Part shown: positions 34,085 to 42,021 of the stretch, piece after piece
How the letters are laid out: each line of letters opens with the position of its first letter
Position numbering within the stretch: the stretch's first letter is position 1
From: an uncultured Collinsella sp.
GTDB lineage: Bacteria; Actinomycetota; Coriobacteriia; Coriobacteriales; Coriobacteriaceae
Assembly: GCA_944321445.1 (NCBI GenBank)
Contig: CALULJ010000004.1
Location: forward strand, 1-64,000
Length of the DNA: 64,000 bases
Direction of reading: 5' to 3'
Translations under genes and position numbers: made by a program
Notes under the pieces: generated by a model
Seen by the model: only the letters and a program-made list of their open reading frames with translations
Databases searched by the model: none
What the model was told of the DNA's origin: nothing

Positions 34085-34920
34085 TTCGCGCGCCCCCTCA
34101 ACAGGCCGTTGTATGCAGCTTTCACGAGACGGGACGGCAGAACCGTTGCCACCGTCCTCTCGATGACCGCACGAGTCCAGCCCACACGGCCGACCAGTCC
34201 AAGCCGGCGCAGAGCGGAGAAGAACTCAATCTGGCTTTTCAGGTACGCCGAGTTCGAGCGGCGAGTATACATCCCGTTCCCGACCCGCACGTCAACGACC
34301 ACGTCGGAAACGTTCGCGCAACTGCATCCCGCCGAAACCATCCTGGCCCAAAGCCAGTAGTCCTCCATCCACGGAAAAGGAAGATACCCGCCGGCTGCGC
34401 CGACCGCGCGCCTATCGAACATGACTGTCATATGATTGAAGGGGTTCCGCCGCTTGATCCCCCTTTCGATAGCGCACTGGTCGAGGGGCACCATACGGAT
34501 TGCGCCCATATCGCCAGGCTCCCGGTCGAACTCCTCGATGACCCCACCCACGAGGTCGAGGTTGTCGGAGGCCATCTTCTCGAGCAGGATGCGGCAGCGG
34601 TCGGGGCGCGACACGTCGTCGGCGTCCATGCGAGCAACGACGTCGCAGCGGCACAGCGGCAGGCCGGCGGCGAGCGCCGGGCCGAGCCCGCCGTTCTCCG
34701 GCAGGCGGTGGATCGTCATGCGCCCTTCGAGCTCCCATTCCCAGTCGGAGAGCACGGCGTCGAGACCGTCCGTGAGCGGGCCGTCGCAGACGACGACCAT
34801 GTCGCGGAACGGCACCGTCTGCCTCGCCATCGAGGTGATGGCGGCGTCGAGGTACTCGGGCTTGTCCTTGGCGTACACCGACATGAGGACGGAGTACAGA
34901 GGCAACTTCGTCGCGCTCAT
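34081..34920 (-). CDS. glycosyltransferase family 2
   Basis: A 279-residue GT-A transferase beginning MSATKLPLYSVLMSVYAKDK. It shows DMVVVCDGPLTDGLD, the metal site ARMDADDVSRPDR (about 95-108) and a domain close to EpsE/rhamnosyl-type enzymes (FPWMEDYWLWARM). The start codon overlaps the upstream sugar-transferase stop as ATGA (34917-34920). A longer open frame to 35277 is a shadow of that gene. It is translationally coupled at both ends. Confidence 0.9.
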   Translation of the reverse strand: MSATKLPLYSVLMSVYAKDKPEYLDAAITSMARQTVPFRDMVVVCDGPLTDGLDAVLSDWEWELEGRMTIHRLPENGGLGPALAAGLPLCRCDVVARMDADDVSRPDRCRILLEKMASDNLDLVGGVIEEFDREPGDMGAIRMVPLDQCAIERGIKRRNPFNHMTVMFDRRAVGAAGGYLPFPWMEDYWLWARMVSAGCSCANVSDVVVDVRVGNGMYTRRSNSAYLKSQIEFFSALRRLGLVGRVGWTRAVIERTVATVLPSRLVKAAYNGLLRGRAK

Positions 34921-35810
34921 CGTGCCCCCTCCCCGGTGGCCATGGTGCGAAGCGTCCTCCATATGAGGGAGAAGTCCAGGGCGAAGCCCCGGTTCTCTAT
35001 GTAATCGATGTCCAGCAGCGCTTTCTCCTTGGGGAGCAGCTCGTAGCCGCCCTCCACCTGGGCGAGGCCGGTGATGCCAGGGCGCACGGCGAGCCGCTGC
35101 TCCCAGCCGTCGATCCTCTGCCTGAACGCCTCGTGGAACACAGGGCGCTCGGGGCGCGGGCCTATGAGGGACATGTCGCCGCGCACCACGTTCCAGAACT
35201 GGGGCATCTCGTCCAGGCGGGAGTTCCTGAGCTTGCGCCCGAACGGCGTGACGCGCGGGTCCTCGCCGGCCGCCCACTGCGCGCCCCGCGCCTCGGCGTC
35301 GGTGTACATGGAGCGGAACTTGTAGACCTTGAAGAGTCTCCCGCCCTTGCCCACGCGCGTCTGGGCGTAGATCACCGGGCCGGGGGACTCGCTCTTGATC
35401 TTCAGGGCGATGACCCCCATGGGTATAGCGAGTATCACGAGCGCACAGGAGCAGGCCATGACGTCGAACGCGCGCTTGGCGGCGCGGTAGACGGGCCCGC
35501 CGTTGACGCGTTTGAGCCTCGGCAGCTCCACGACCTCGTCATCGGGCAGCAGCTTGGCGAGCACGTCGGGCGCGATCGCGCACTCGGTCAGGCCGGGCGT
35601 GTGGCTCAGCGCATGAAGCACCGCCTTGGCCTCGTACTCGTCGGAGGCCTCCTCGGCCGCCTCTGCCAGCTGCTCCACCACAGCGGGAACGCTCTCGTCT
35701 TTGGTTGTGCTTTCGGTGCCGGGAGTCGCCTGCGCATGCGCGGCCTCCTGCGGCGCTAGCACGCCTGCTCCCGATAATCTACCTGAGGCATCGAGTGCCC
35801 CCCCCCTCAA
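34917..35810 (-). CDS. initiating sugar-phosphate (undecaprenyl-phosphate) transferase with G9 tract at start
   Basis: A polyisoprenyl-phosphate hexose-1-phosphate transferase (WcaJ/WbaP C-terminal type) that starts the repeat unit on the lipid carrier. Features are a basic membrane-re-entrant entry (YRAAKRAFDVMACSCALVIL), the core KVYKFRSMYTDAEARG, NSRLDEMPQFWNVVRGDMSL, IGPRPERP, and RPGITGLAQVEGG. About 110 non-membrane residues precede it. The only in-frame start in the 9-G state is a TTG abutting the tract (35798-35806) without a ribosome site. With 8 G an ATG at 35844 (MERLGC...) would be in frame. So the tract may switch initiation of synthesis. Confidence 0.88.
   Translation of the reverse strand: MRGGALDASGRLSGAGVLAPQEAAHAQATPGTESTTKDESVPAVVEQLAEAAEEASDEYEAKAVLHALSHTPGLTECAIAPDVLAKLLPDDEVVELPRLKRVNGGPVYRAAKRAFDVMACSCALVILAIPMGVIALKIKSESPGPVIYAQTRVGKGGRLFKVYKFRSMYTDAEARGAQWAAGEDPRVTPFGRKLRNSRLDEMPQFWNVVRGDMSLIGPRPERPVFHEAFRQRIDGWEQRLAVRPGITGLAQVEGGYELLPKEKALLDIDYIENRGFALDFSLIWRTLRTMATGEGAR
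35798..35806. repeat. C9/G9 homopolymer at the 5' end of the initiating transferase gene
   Basis: Nine C on the plus strand lie between a possible upstream ATG (35844) and the coding body. Length 8 would join them; the present length 9 does not. Confidence 0.85.
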
Positions 35811-35913
35811 GATTTGAGAGCGCTGTGCATCCCAAGCGTTCCATCAATCAGAATCCCGACCCTGATCCCGTGTTCCTGCAGTTGCGGTGTTGCTTAGTCA
35901 TCAGCCGTTCGCG

Positions 35914-36522
35914 TCAGCTCTTGAACGGCACGTCTATGGGCGCCTGCTCGGTGAAGGCGGCGTCCCCGTCCCCAACGCGCACCTGGCAGCGCCTGCGGTG
36001 CCGGTCAACCTTGGAGATGCGCGACTCCTGGCCCACGAGCGGGCCAGACTGCACGCGCAGCACGCCGTCCACGATCACGGCGGTGGAGCTGCGGATGACG
36101 TGGCTCCCGTCCATGGCTGCGGCGTACCAGGCCGCGGCATCGTCGGCGAGCGGGGCCCAGGAGTGGACGTCGGTACCCACGAGCTCGACAGGCAGGGTCA
36201 GGCGTGACATCGCCTTGGCCAAGCCCGCCGCGTCCGAGGAGATAGCGAAGGCATAGCCCCGGTACATGTTCACGGGCTCCAGGAACCAGACCCCGCCGCG
36301 TTTCATCCAGCGCTCCTTGCGCAGGACGAAGGTGTCCTTCAAGACGGACTCCGGCAGCAGGCGCTTGAGCTCCGAGCAGATGGATGCCTCGCGGCCCCGC
36401 GGCATGCGCAGGAGGTACCAGCGCTCGCGGCCGCGCGGGGTGCGCCGCCCCATGGGGAGCCCTGCGGTCAGGCTGCCGCCGTCTGCTGCCGACCTCGCTG
36501 CTGACGCTGCCGCGACGGTCAT
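35914..36522 (-). CDS. NusG-like antiterminator (LoaP/UpxY type)
   Basis: A 202-residue specialised NusG paralogue. The N-terminal NGN domain has RWYLLRMPRGREASICSELK, a central FLEPVNMYRGYAFAI strand, and a C-terminal KOW motif (LRVQSGPLVGQESRISKVDR). It is the first gene of the polysaccharide operon. Such proteins load on RNA polymerase and prevent premature termination across long biosynthetic operons. The ATG has a GGGAGGGG ribosome site. The downstream operon is over 10 kb, the usual target size. Confidence 0.88.
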   Translation of the reverse strand: MTVAAASAARSAADGGSLTAGLPMGRRTPRGRERWYLLRMPRGREASICSELKRLLPESVLKDTFVLRKERWMKRGGVWFLEPVNMYRGYAFAISSDAAGLAKAMSRLTLPVELVGTDVHSWAPLADDAAAWYAAAMDGSHVIRSSTAVIVDGVLRVQSGPLVGQESRISKVDRHRRRCQVRVGDGDAAFTEQAPIDVPFKS

Positions 36523-36926
36523 CCCGACCCCTCCCTTCCCGGTGCCCGCGCTCGCGCCCCGGGCGGGGGTGCGCGAAAAGGTACACGTTATGAGGAGGCT
36601 TAAGTTATCGGATGTTAAGGGGTGTTACGGTTTATGTAGCTGCGGTTTCTTTACAGAGGATCGCGCAAGGCTGTGTATAATGGGATGCGTTACATGGGTC
36701 TAAAAACGTGTACTTTTTGACAGCGCTTGAGGCATCCAGAGACCGACGAAGTGTTCCCATCTACCTGCAAAGACACTCATCCCGGAGCGCGAAATACCTC
36801 TAGGGCAATCCCGCCCATTCGTTCCAAAATCGACGGATTCATGCCGTATTCGGCCAGCAACGTCCGGAAAGCGATACCTTCTTCTCAGGAAGCAAGTTGC
36901 CATCTGCCCGGATGATGGAGGCCACC
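36523..36926. promoter_or_regulatory. divergent control region between the polysaccharide operon and the peptide gene
   Basis: 404 bases without a supported gene. On the plus strand TATAAT (36676-36681) is a plausible -10 box for the peptide gene. GTACACGTT (about 36580) and AACGTGTAC (about 36705) form a separated inverted pair that may be operators. The operon promoter on the minus strand was not located with confidence. Confidence 0.45.
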
Positions 36927-37154
36927 ATGAGCGACGAGAAAAACCTGAACAACGAGATCATCGAGGCAGTGGAGATCTCCGAAGACGAACTCAACGAAAC
37001 GACCGGCGGCGCCATGACCGTGCCTTCGCAGCGCATGCACGCCCGCTGCGTCAAGTGCGGCCACACGTTCTACGCGCTCGTGCCCCTCGATCGCGCGTAC
37101 AAAGTAGGCTGCTCGAAGTGCGGCAGCGGAAACGTTATTCTCTCGCGAATCTAA
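36927..37154 (+). CDS. small peptide with double-glycine leader and zinc-ribbon-like core
   Basis: A 75-residue protein. Residues 1-28 look like a double-glycine export leader: acidic, amphipathic (IIEAVEISEDELNETTGG) and ending GG. The remainder has two CxxC pairs (CVKCGHTF and CSKCGSGN), like a zinc ribbon or a cysteine-rich precursor core. The ATG has an ATGGAGG ribosome site, and a strong terminator follows at once. No modification enzyme or peptidase-ABC exporter lies in the window, so it may be an orphan RiPP/bacteriocin-like precursor served by genes elsewhere. A plain zinc-ribbon protein is the alternative. Confidence 0.7.
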   Translation: MSDEKNLNNEIIEAVEISEDELNETTGGAMTVPSQRMHARCVKCGHTFYALVPLDRAYKVGCSKCGSGNVILSRI

Positions 37155-37161
37155 TTGCAGC

Positions 37162-37204
37162 AAATCGCCCCTGAGGCATTGCCAACAAACCTCAGGGGCG
37201 ATTT
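37162..37204. terminator. perfect 15-bp terminator hairpin
   Basis: Arms AAATCGCCCCTGAGG (37162-37176) and CCTCAGGGGCGATTT (37190-37204) pair fully. It ends the peptide gene and can also stop transcripts from the opposite direction. Confidence 0.88.
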
Positions 37205-37245
37205 CACCAATCAGACCCATTGAGCCCTACGTCAGGATCCCTGAC

Positions 37246-37420
37246 CCCAAATAGGGCCGTAATAGCAACAATTTTGGAGATAATCAGCTTGAGTCTATTC
37301 CCATTCAGCAAGTAAAGAGTGGACTCCCGCGTGCACTCGTCTACGCGGTTTACCGTCGTCTCCCCATTCACCGAAATCGGGCAATTTCCGGGTACCCGAG
37401 TTGAACTCAAATTGAGCTCG
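37246..37420. repeat. dispersed intergenic repeat R, copy 1
   Basis: Diverged copy of sequences at 40300-40470 and 43378-43560. Shared blocks are AGGGCCGTAA, TTTTGGAGATAATCAG, CTCGTCTACGCGGT, CCGTCGTCTCC, CACCGAAAT and GTTGAACTCAA. Here no ATPase gene follows it on the minus strand, so it looks like a cassette boundary whose gene was lost. Confidence 0.7.
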
Positions 37421-37506
37421 ACACCTCTCCGCCAGACGGCGTTTTCCCGACAGCAATCCGCATTCCGCAGGAAAACAAGCGTCTCTAGCAAGGTAAAGCT
37501 CAGCAA

Positions 37507-38596
37507 TCACCACCGAGGCTGTCGTCCGAGTTGCCGGCCCGATAGGTCGTAGACCTGCCGCGTGGGGGCAGAAACAAGCTTGCTCTCCTTCACCACGTCG
37601 GAAAGGTAACGTCTTACCGTCCTCTCACCAACGCTCGTGACCCGCTCGCAAACGGCCGATGCGGGGAAAAAGCCGTAACGGGCAATGAGGTCATCGACCG
37701 CGCTCTCGACCTCCGCGCGCGTGCGGCTCCTTCTGGACCCACCAACGACTCCGCTTCTCTCAGTCTCCTTCGCGGCCTCGCGATCGTCCTCATTCCCCAC
37801 CATGCTCGCCATGACAGGAGGTACCGGCACGAACGCGGTGAACTGATCGCCGTCCTCCAGAACGGGGTCCCTCCCCGTGTAGAGCCGCGAGAACTTGTAG
37901 AGGCTCCTCGTCCCGCTCCCCAGCTCCTCCGAGCGCCCCATCTGCGTGAAGAGGTTGGCGATGATGGGGTTCTTGGGCGTGGGGTCGAGGCTCTCGAGCG
38001 TCACGGGGCCGGCGAAGAGCGCGCGGCTCGCGTTGCTCGTGCGGATGCCCTCTCCATCGATCGTAATGCGGGCGATGTGCGGGCTGACGAACTCCCGGTG
38101 AATGAGGCAGTTGCACACGAGCTCGCGAGCGATGACGTCGCGCGCACTCTTGCGCTGCCCCCCGTCGAGCACGAAGAAGTCCGGCAGCCACTTCTCGCAG
38201 AAGCCGACGAGCTCGCCGTATGCCCTGACGAGATTGCTCCTGCATACAAGCCGGCCCCCAGAACGTATAGAGACGGTCCATGGGAACCCAGACGCGTATG
38301 ACGAGCTTGCCCTCGGAATCGCGCAGCCGTTCAAACTCGACCAGCAGCGACACGTTGAACGGGTCCGGGCTGCTCGGGACGTTGGATATGTTCCGCTCGA
38401 TGGAGAGTGCCGATGTTTCGGGCACACCCTCAACGGTACCGTCGTCACAGACGCCGAGAAGCACGCTACCACCCTGTCGGTTGGCGAACGAGCAAATGGT
38501 CTCGAACGTGTCTTAGCGCGGCTGAGCCCCACAACACTTGAACTCGACGCTTATGCCTTCGCCCGCCTGGATGTATCTATCAAGCACATCGCTCAT
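37507..38596 (-). pseudogene. AlbA_2-type ATP-binding protein, broken by a stop and a frameshift
   Basis: From ATG 38596 the frame reads ISVEFKCCGAQPR, then TAA (38513-38515), then continues DTFETICSFANRQGGSVLLG (AlbA_2/Schlafen-like DNA-binding domain). At about 38255 the frame shifts within a G5 run, after which SNLVRAYGELVGFCEKW and ARELVCNCLIHREF (HATPase AAA_4-like) follow. A winged-helix end carries SVGERTVRRYLSDVV. Intact relatives are about 360-residue regulators or defence-linked proteins. With two lesions it is almost certainly inactive. Confidence 0.8.
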
Positions 38597-38721
38597 GGGA
38601 TGCTCCGCTCTATTCTGGACATTATTCTGGACTTCTTATCAGTATTGTCCAGATTATGACCAGAATGGAAACTGCTTAGACGCTCGCTCCGCACTCATTC
38701 AAAATGCGAAGAATGAAGCAC

Positions 38722-39012
38722 CTAAATGCTACTCAAATAACTGAGGCTATCTTTGTCGGTGTCGAGCGCGAAGTAGAAGCTCAGGTCGGCGAGGTAATAC
38801 TTCTGCTCTCCCTGGAGCGACTTGCGCGACTTCATGTCGAAGCGTGTGCATTTGGGGTAGTCGAGCGCCTTGGGGAAGCCGCCCTCGAAGATGCAATGGT
38901 CGAGCTTCGCCACGGGATTGGGATCGACCGCCTGCCCGAGGAAGCGCTTCATCTCCCGGTACTCCTTGAAGCTGAGCGTCTGGACCTCGAACTCCACGTA
39001 GCGCCCCGTCAT
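38722..39012 (-). pseudogene. internally deleted AAA/DUF4143 ATPase remnant
   Basis: A 96-residue frame matches two separated parts of the intact ATPase at 51442-52710. TGRYVEFEVQTLSFKEYREM through EGGFPKALDYPK is joined directly to CTRFDMKSRKSLQGEQKYYL, with about 110 residues missing between. It ends early after ALDTDKDS. The close match to the 51-kb copy suggests recombination between paralogues. It abuts the stop codon of the next ATPase gene. Confidence 0.85.
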
Positions 39013-40235
39013 TCAAATAGGTCTTTGTCCTCCGCCATGAAATCGATGAGATTGAGATGCCTCACACCCTCGCGCTCCTGAAGCAACGGATCGAGTGTGA
39101 AGAGGTAGCGCGGGTAGCCATCGCGAATATAGCCGAAGGGCCGGTATTCGCGATCTTCGGTCGCGCGGTCCGCGATGCTCATCGCCACCTGGATGTAGGC
39201 GTACGCGCTGCGCCGGCGAGCAATGAAATCGCATTCGAGCTTCCCGATCCTCCCAACGGAAAGTCTGTAGTCCTTGGCGCGAAGATGCAGGTAGAGCGCA
39301 TTCTCGAGCAAGGGTCCGTAGTTGAGGCGAACGTCGACATTGCGCGCGAAATAGATGCCTGGATCCGCAAGATAGTACTTCTCCTCGCCCCGCAGGGACT
39401 TGCGCGACTTGAGGTCGAAACGGGAACAACGGCAGAGGACCTTAGCATCGACCAGCGCCTGGATGTACGAGGCGATAGTCCTGCGCTGCACACGGATCTT
39501 CTCGACGTTAGTGAAATGGTCAACCAGGTTCGTCAGGCTCGTCGGCGCGCCGAAGTTGTTGATGAGATACGTCATGACCCGGTTGAAGGTGTCGACGTGA
39601 CGGATCTTCTTCCGACCCTTGATGTCCTTCTCGATGATCTGGTTCACCACGTCCTCGATGTAGCGCGCCTTCGCGTCGGGATCATCGTATGCGAGCGACC
39701 GCGGGAAGCCTCCGAAGCGCAGATAGTCGTCGAATTCGCGGCGCACGTCGCTGGCCTCCTTGCCAAGATGGCGCTTCATTCCCAGATACTCGGCAAACGA
39801 GAGCGGGAACATCTCGAACTCGACGTAACGGCCCGTCAGCTTGGTCATGAGCTCGCCGGAGAGCAGATATGAATTCGATCCGGTGATGAATATTGAGAAG
39901 CCTCCGTCCGCGTTGTACGCGTTGACGACCTCCTCGTATCCCTCGACGTTTTGCACCTCGTCAATAAAGAGGTACTTGAAGTCGTCGTCCAGCAGCCGCT
40001 TCTCGATTGCCGCCTCAAGTTGGTCTGGGGTCTTGATCGACCGGTTGCCCCGCTTCTCCAGATCGAGGTAGACGATGTCCTTATCGGGAACCCCGCGCTC
40101 CCCAAGCTCCTCGATGACCGTCTCCATGAGGCTGGATTTGCCGCACCGCCGTATGCCCGTGATGACCTTGATGATGTCGTCATCGTAGAACGGTCGGATC
40201 TTCTTGAGGTACTGCTCGCGACGATACAGCTTCAT
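39009..40235 (-). CDS. AAA-type ATPase with DUF4143 domain
   Basis: A 408-residue ATP-binding protein of the AAA_14/DUF4143 family. Walker A is GIRRCGKS (residues 27-34), Walker B is YLFIDEVQN, the sensor is IFITGSNSYLLSGEL, then a winged-helix region (FNRVMTYLINNFGAPTSLTN). The C-terminal DUF4143 nuclease-like fold has LECDF but IQVA where active PD-(D/E)XK enzymes have EVK. The family is abundant in gut bacteria and its function is unsettled; location here fits a defence or addiction role. Repeat R copy 3 lies directly upstream with a TTAACGCAC/GTGCGTTAA inverted pair. Confidence 0.9.
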   Translation of the reverse strand: MKLYRREQYLKKIRPFYDDDIIKVITGIRRCGKSSLMETVIEELGERGVPDKDIVYLDLEKRGNRSIKTPDQLEAAIEKRLLDDDFKYLFIDEVQNVEGYEEVVNAYNADGGFSIFITGSNSYLLSGELMTKLTGRYVEFEMFPLSFAEYLGMKRHLGKEASDVRREFDDYLRFGGFPRSLAYDDPDAKARYIEDVVNQIIEKDIKGRKKIRHVDTFNRVMTYLINNFGAPTSLTNLVDHFTNVEKIRVQRRTIASYIQALVDAKVLCRCSRFDLKSRKSLRGEEKYYLADPGIYFARNVDVRLNYGPLLENALYLHLRAKDYRLSVGRIGKLECDFIARRRSAYAYIQVAMSIADRATEDREYRPFGYIRDGYPRYLFTLDPLLQEREGVRHLNLIDFMAEDKDLFE

Positions 40236-40299
40236 GGAAATCGCCTCCTGACCCCATTATAGAGCCCGGAGGCGAATTCGGCGTTTAACGCACCAATTT

Positions 40300-40470
40300 T
40301 CGCGTTTTTACAAAATTATGTGCGTTAACTAGGCTACTCCCACTCAGTATTCAAATCGTGCGTTTCTATGGCCTCTCGTCTACGTGGTGCGTCGTTGTCT
40401 CACTCATCGCCGAAACGGCACGAATGTCGAACTCGGATAAACTCAATAATGAACTCAGCTATTCCAGCCT
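40300..40470. repeat. dispersed intergenic repeat R, copy 3
   Basis: Shares CTACTCCCACTC, TCAAATCGTGCGTTTC, CTCTCGTCTACGTGGTG and AATGAACTCA blocks with copy 2 at 43378-43560, at moderate divergence. It lies between the ApeA-like gene and the 39009 ATPase gene. Part of the ATPase 5' region (GTGCGTTAA pair, 40277-40330) adjoins it. Confidence 0.75.
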
Positions 40471-40474
40471 AGCA

Positions 40475-41983
40475 TCAGATGTCAGACGCTCTTCCGGAGC
40501 AATCTGAGTCACCGTCTTCCTCACTTTCCGACGCATCAACCAAATCCTGGCTTTGATATTGCACGCTTAGCCAATCTATCACCCATGATTTAAAATGAGA
40601 ACGCTCAAGCTCGCGCCTGATTTGTGTTGGGCACATGCCAAACAGTCGCCATAGAATGACATAGCAAAGCAATGCGGTCCCCATCGTTAGTCGATATAAA
40701 TTAGATGGGTCGACCGCGGCGGCCGCAGGCCCATGCGAGTATGTGTTTCGAGCAACCTGTTGTTCAGACACAAACTTATCTATATCAGGGACAAGCCACC
40801 CGACAACATCTTTCTGCCTGTCCATAAGTTCATTTATCAGACGCTTTGCGCCTTTTGAATTCTGTCCTATTCGAGACTGGATCCATGCCACAAATTCTTC
40901 TGGCATTCCTTCGGTTCGCTTCAAGAGTTCTTTTCGATTTTGCTTAAACACAGCTTTTGGCCAAGATTGTAGGTCAGCTCTGTATCTTGAAATCGCTTCC
41001 AAAGCCTGAGATGCGGACACGCACTGCAACTCAACTGGCATTTTCCAGTCATAGGTAAGTATTGAAACAATTAAGTCGCCGGCGCGTTTGAGAAGCAGGT
41101 AGTCTTCCTTGTCTCTCCTATCGATGCCATAGTCGAACCAGCTAGAAAGATAGTTGCCGATTTCTCTTTCTAGTGCGCGATAAGGGAACGGCATCGCACG
41201 TATAGCATTTTTTGACGGAGTGGGAGAATCAATCAATGGTGCGTAATATTGAATTGCGCTCTCTTCACCATCAAAATACAAAGCAAACCTTTGGATGGCT
41301 GCATGAAAGCCCATGCACAAGCTAAGGAACTTTGACAGTTTGACGGCGAAATCACGAGCCTCCTCGAGAGTCTTTCCGGCTGAGAAACATACTTTCAAAC
41401 AGCATTGGTGACGAAAAGTCATCTCGTTTACATTCAGCCCGGGAATGATGTACTTGCTGAACAGCGTAATACTGCATTGCTCACTCTCTAGCAAGACCAC
41501 GGCCTCGTCATTTTCTTTTTTATATTCGAGCGCTCTGAAGCGCATATTATCTTGATCATCGGAATCAAAAGTCATGCAATAAGCTGATTTCCCGTACCAG
41601 TCAGCCAGATTCCTTACCTCGATATCCACCCTATTAATTACGTTAGACGGGTCGAATTCACGGCATCCCTTTGCTGCCATAAGATAATCTGCACGGATGA
41701 CCTGATGGACCATTCCCGGATAGCGCGTTTCACCGCCACTGTACACAGCGTTTCCAAGCACCAACGCATACCCGTCTTGAGAGAACCCGTATAAGTACTC
41801 CGCAGCAGAGAGTTCTTTTTCACCGTTTATGACAACGCCTGGGGAACCGAGCAGCTTTCCGCAGGGGATGTCGAGAACAACCCCCTCGTCGCCAAGGTTT
41901 GCCGTCCCTTGAACCGCGTTGTCCCCACGCGCCTCTTCCCAGCTCTTTCCCCATACTCCCTGGGTAAAACTTGAAGGAATCAT
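40475..41983 (-). CDS. ApeA-like HEPN anti-phage protein
   Basis: A 502-residue protein. The N-terminal half (GVWGKSWEEARGDNAVQGTA, VLDIPCGKLLG) resembles the ApeA N-terminal beta domain. The C-terminal half is a helical HEPN domain with the RNase signature Rx4H as RNTYSH (about 411-416). ApeA proteins are single-gene abortive-infection effectors that cleave RNA when triggered. ATG 41983 has GGAGGG seven bases upstream, so the six extra 5' codons are excluded. The DUF4143 ATPase gene 38 bases upstream on the same strand could be co-transcribed. Family assignment is by layout and motif only. Confidence 0.7.
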   Translation of the reverse strand: MIPSSFTQGVWGKSWEEARGDNAVQGTANLGDEGVVLDIPCGKLLGSPGVVINGEKELSAAEYLYGFSQDGYALVLGNAVYSGGETRYPGMVHQVIRADYLMAAKGCREFDPSNVINRVDIEVRNLADWYGKSAYCMTFDSDDQDNMRFRALEYKKENDEAVVLLESEQCSITLFSKYIIPGLNVNEMTFRHQCCLKVCFSAGKTLEEARDFAVKLSKFLSLCMGFHAAIQRFALYFDGEESAIQYYAPLIDSPTPSKNAIRAMPFPYRALEREIGNYLSSWFDYGIDRRDKEDYLLLKRAGDLIVSILTYDWKMPVELQCVSASQALEAISRYRADLQSWPKAVFKQNRKELLKRTEGMPEEFVAWIQSRIGQNSKGAKRLINELMDRQKDVVGWLVPDIDKFVSEQQVARNTYSHGPAAAAVDPSNLYRLTMGTALLCYVILWRLFGMCPTQIRRELERSHFKSWVIDWLSVQYQSQDLVDASESEEDGDSDCSGRASDI

Positions 41984-42021
41984 AACATGCCCTCCAGTCA
42001 ATCAACGTAGGCTCTCTCGAC

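Noticed and set aside
25747-35806. Homopolymer frame breaks dismissed as sequencing errors
   Set aside because: Error cannot be excluded, but several tracts clustering in one surface-polysaccharide operon, two of them nine bases long, fits contingency loci better; it is kept as a finding with read-level checks proposed.
36777-36894. Minus-strand peptide-like frame (GIAFRTLLAEYGMNPSILER then MGGIALEVFRAPG)
   Set aside because: It looks protein-like but lacks a usable start and ribosome site; too short to support as a gene.
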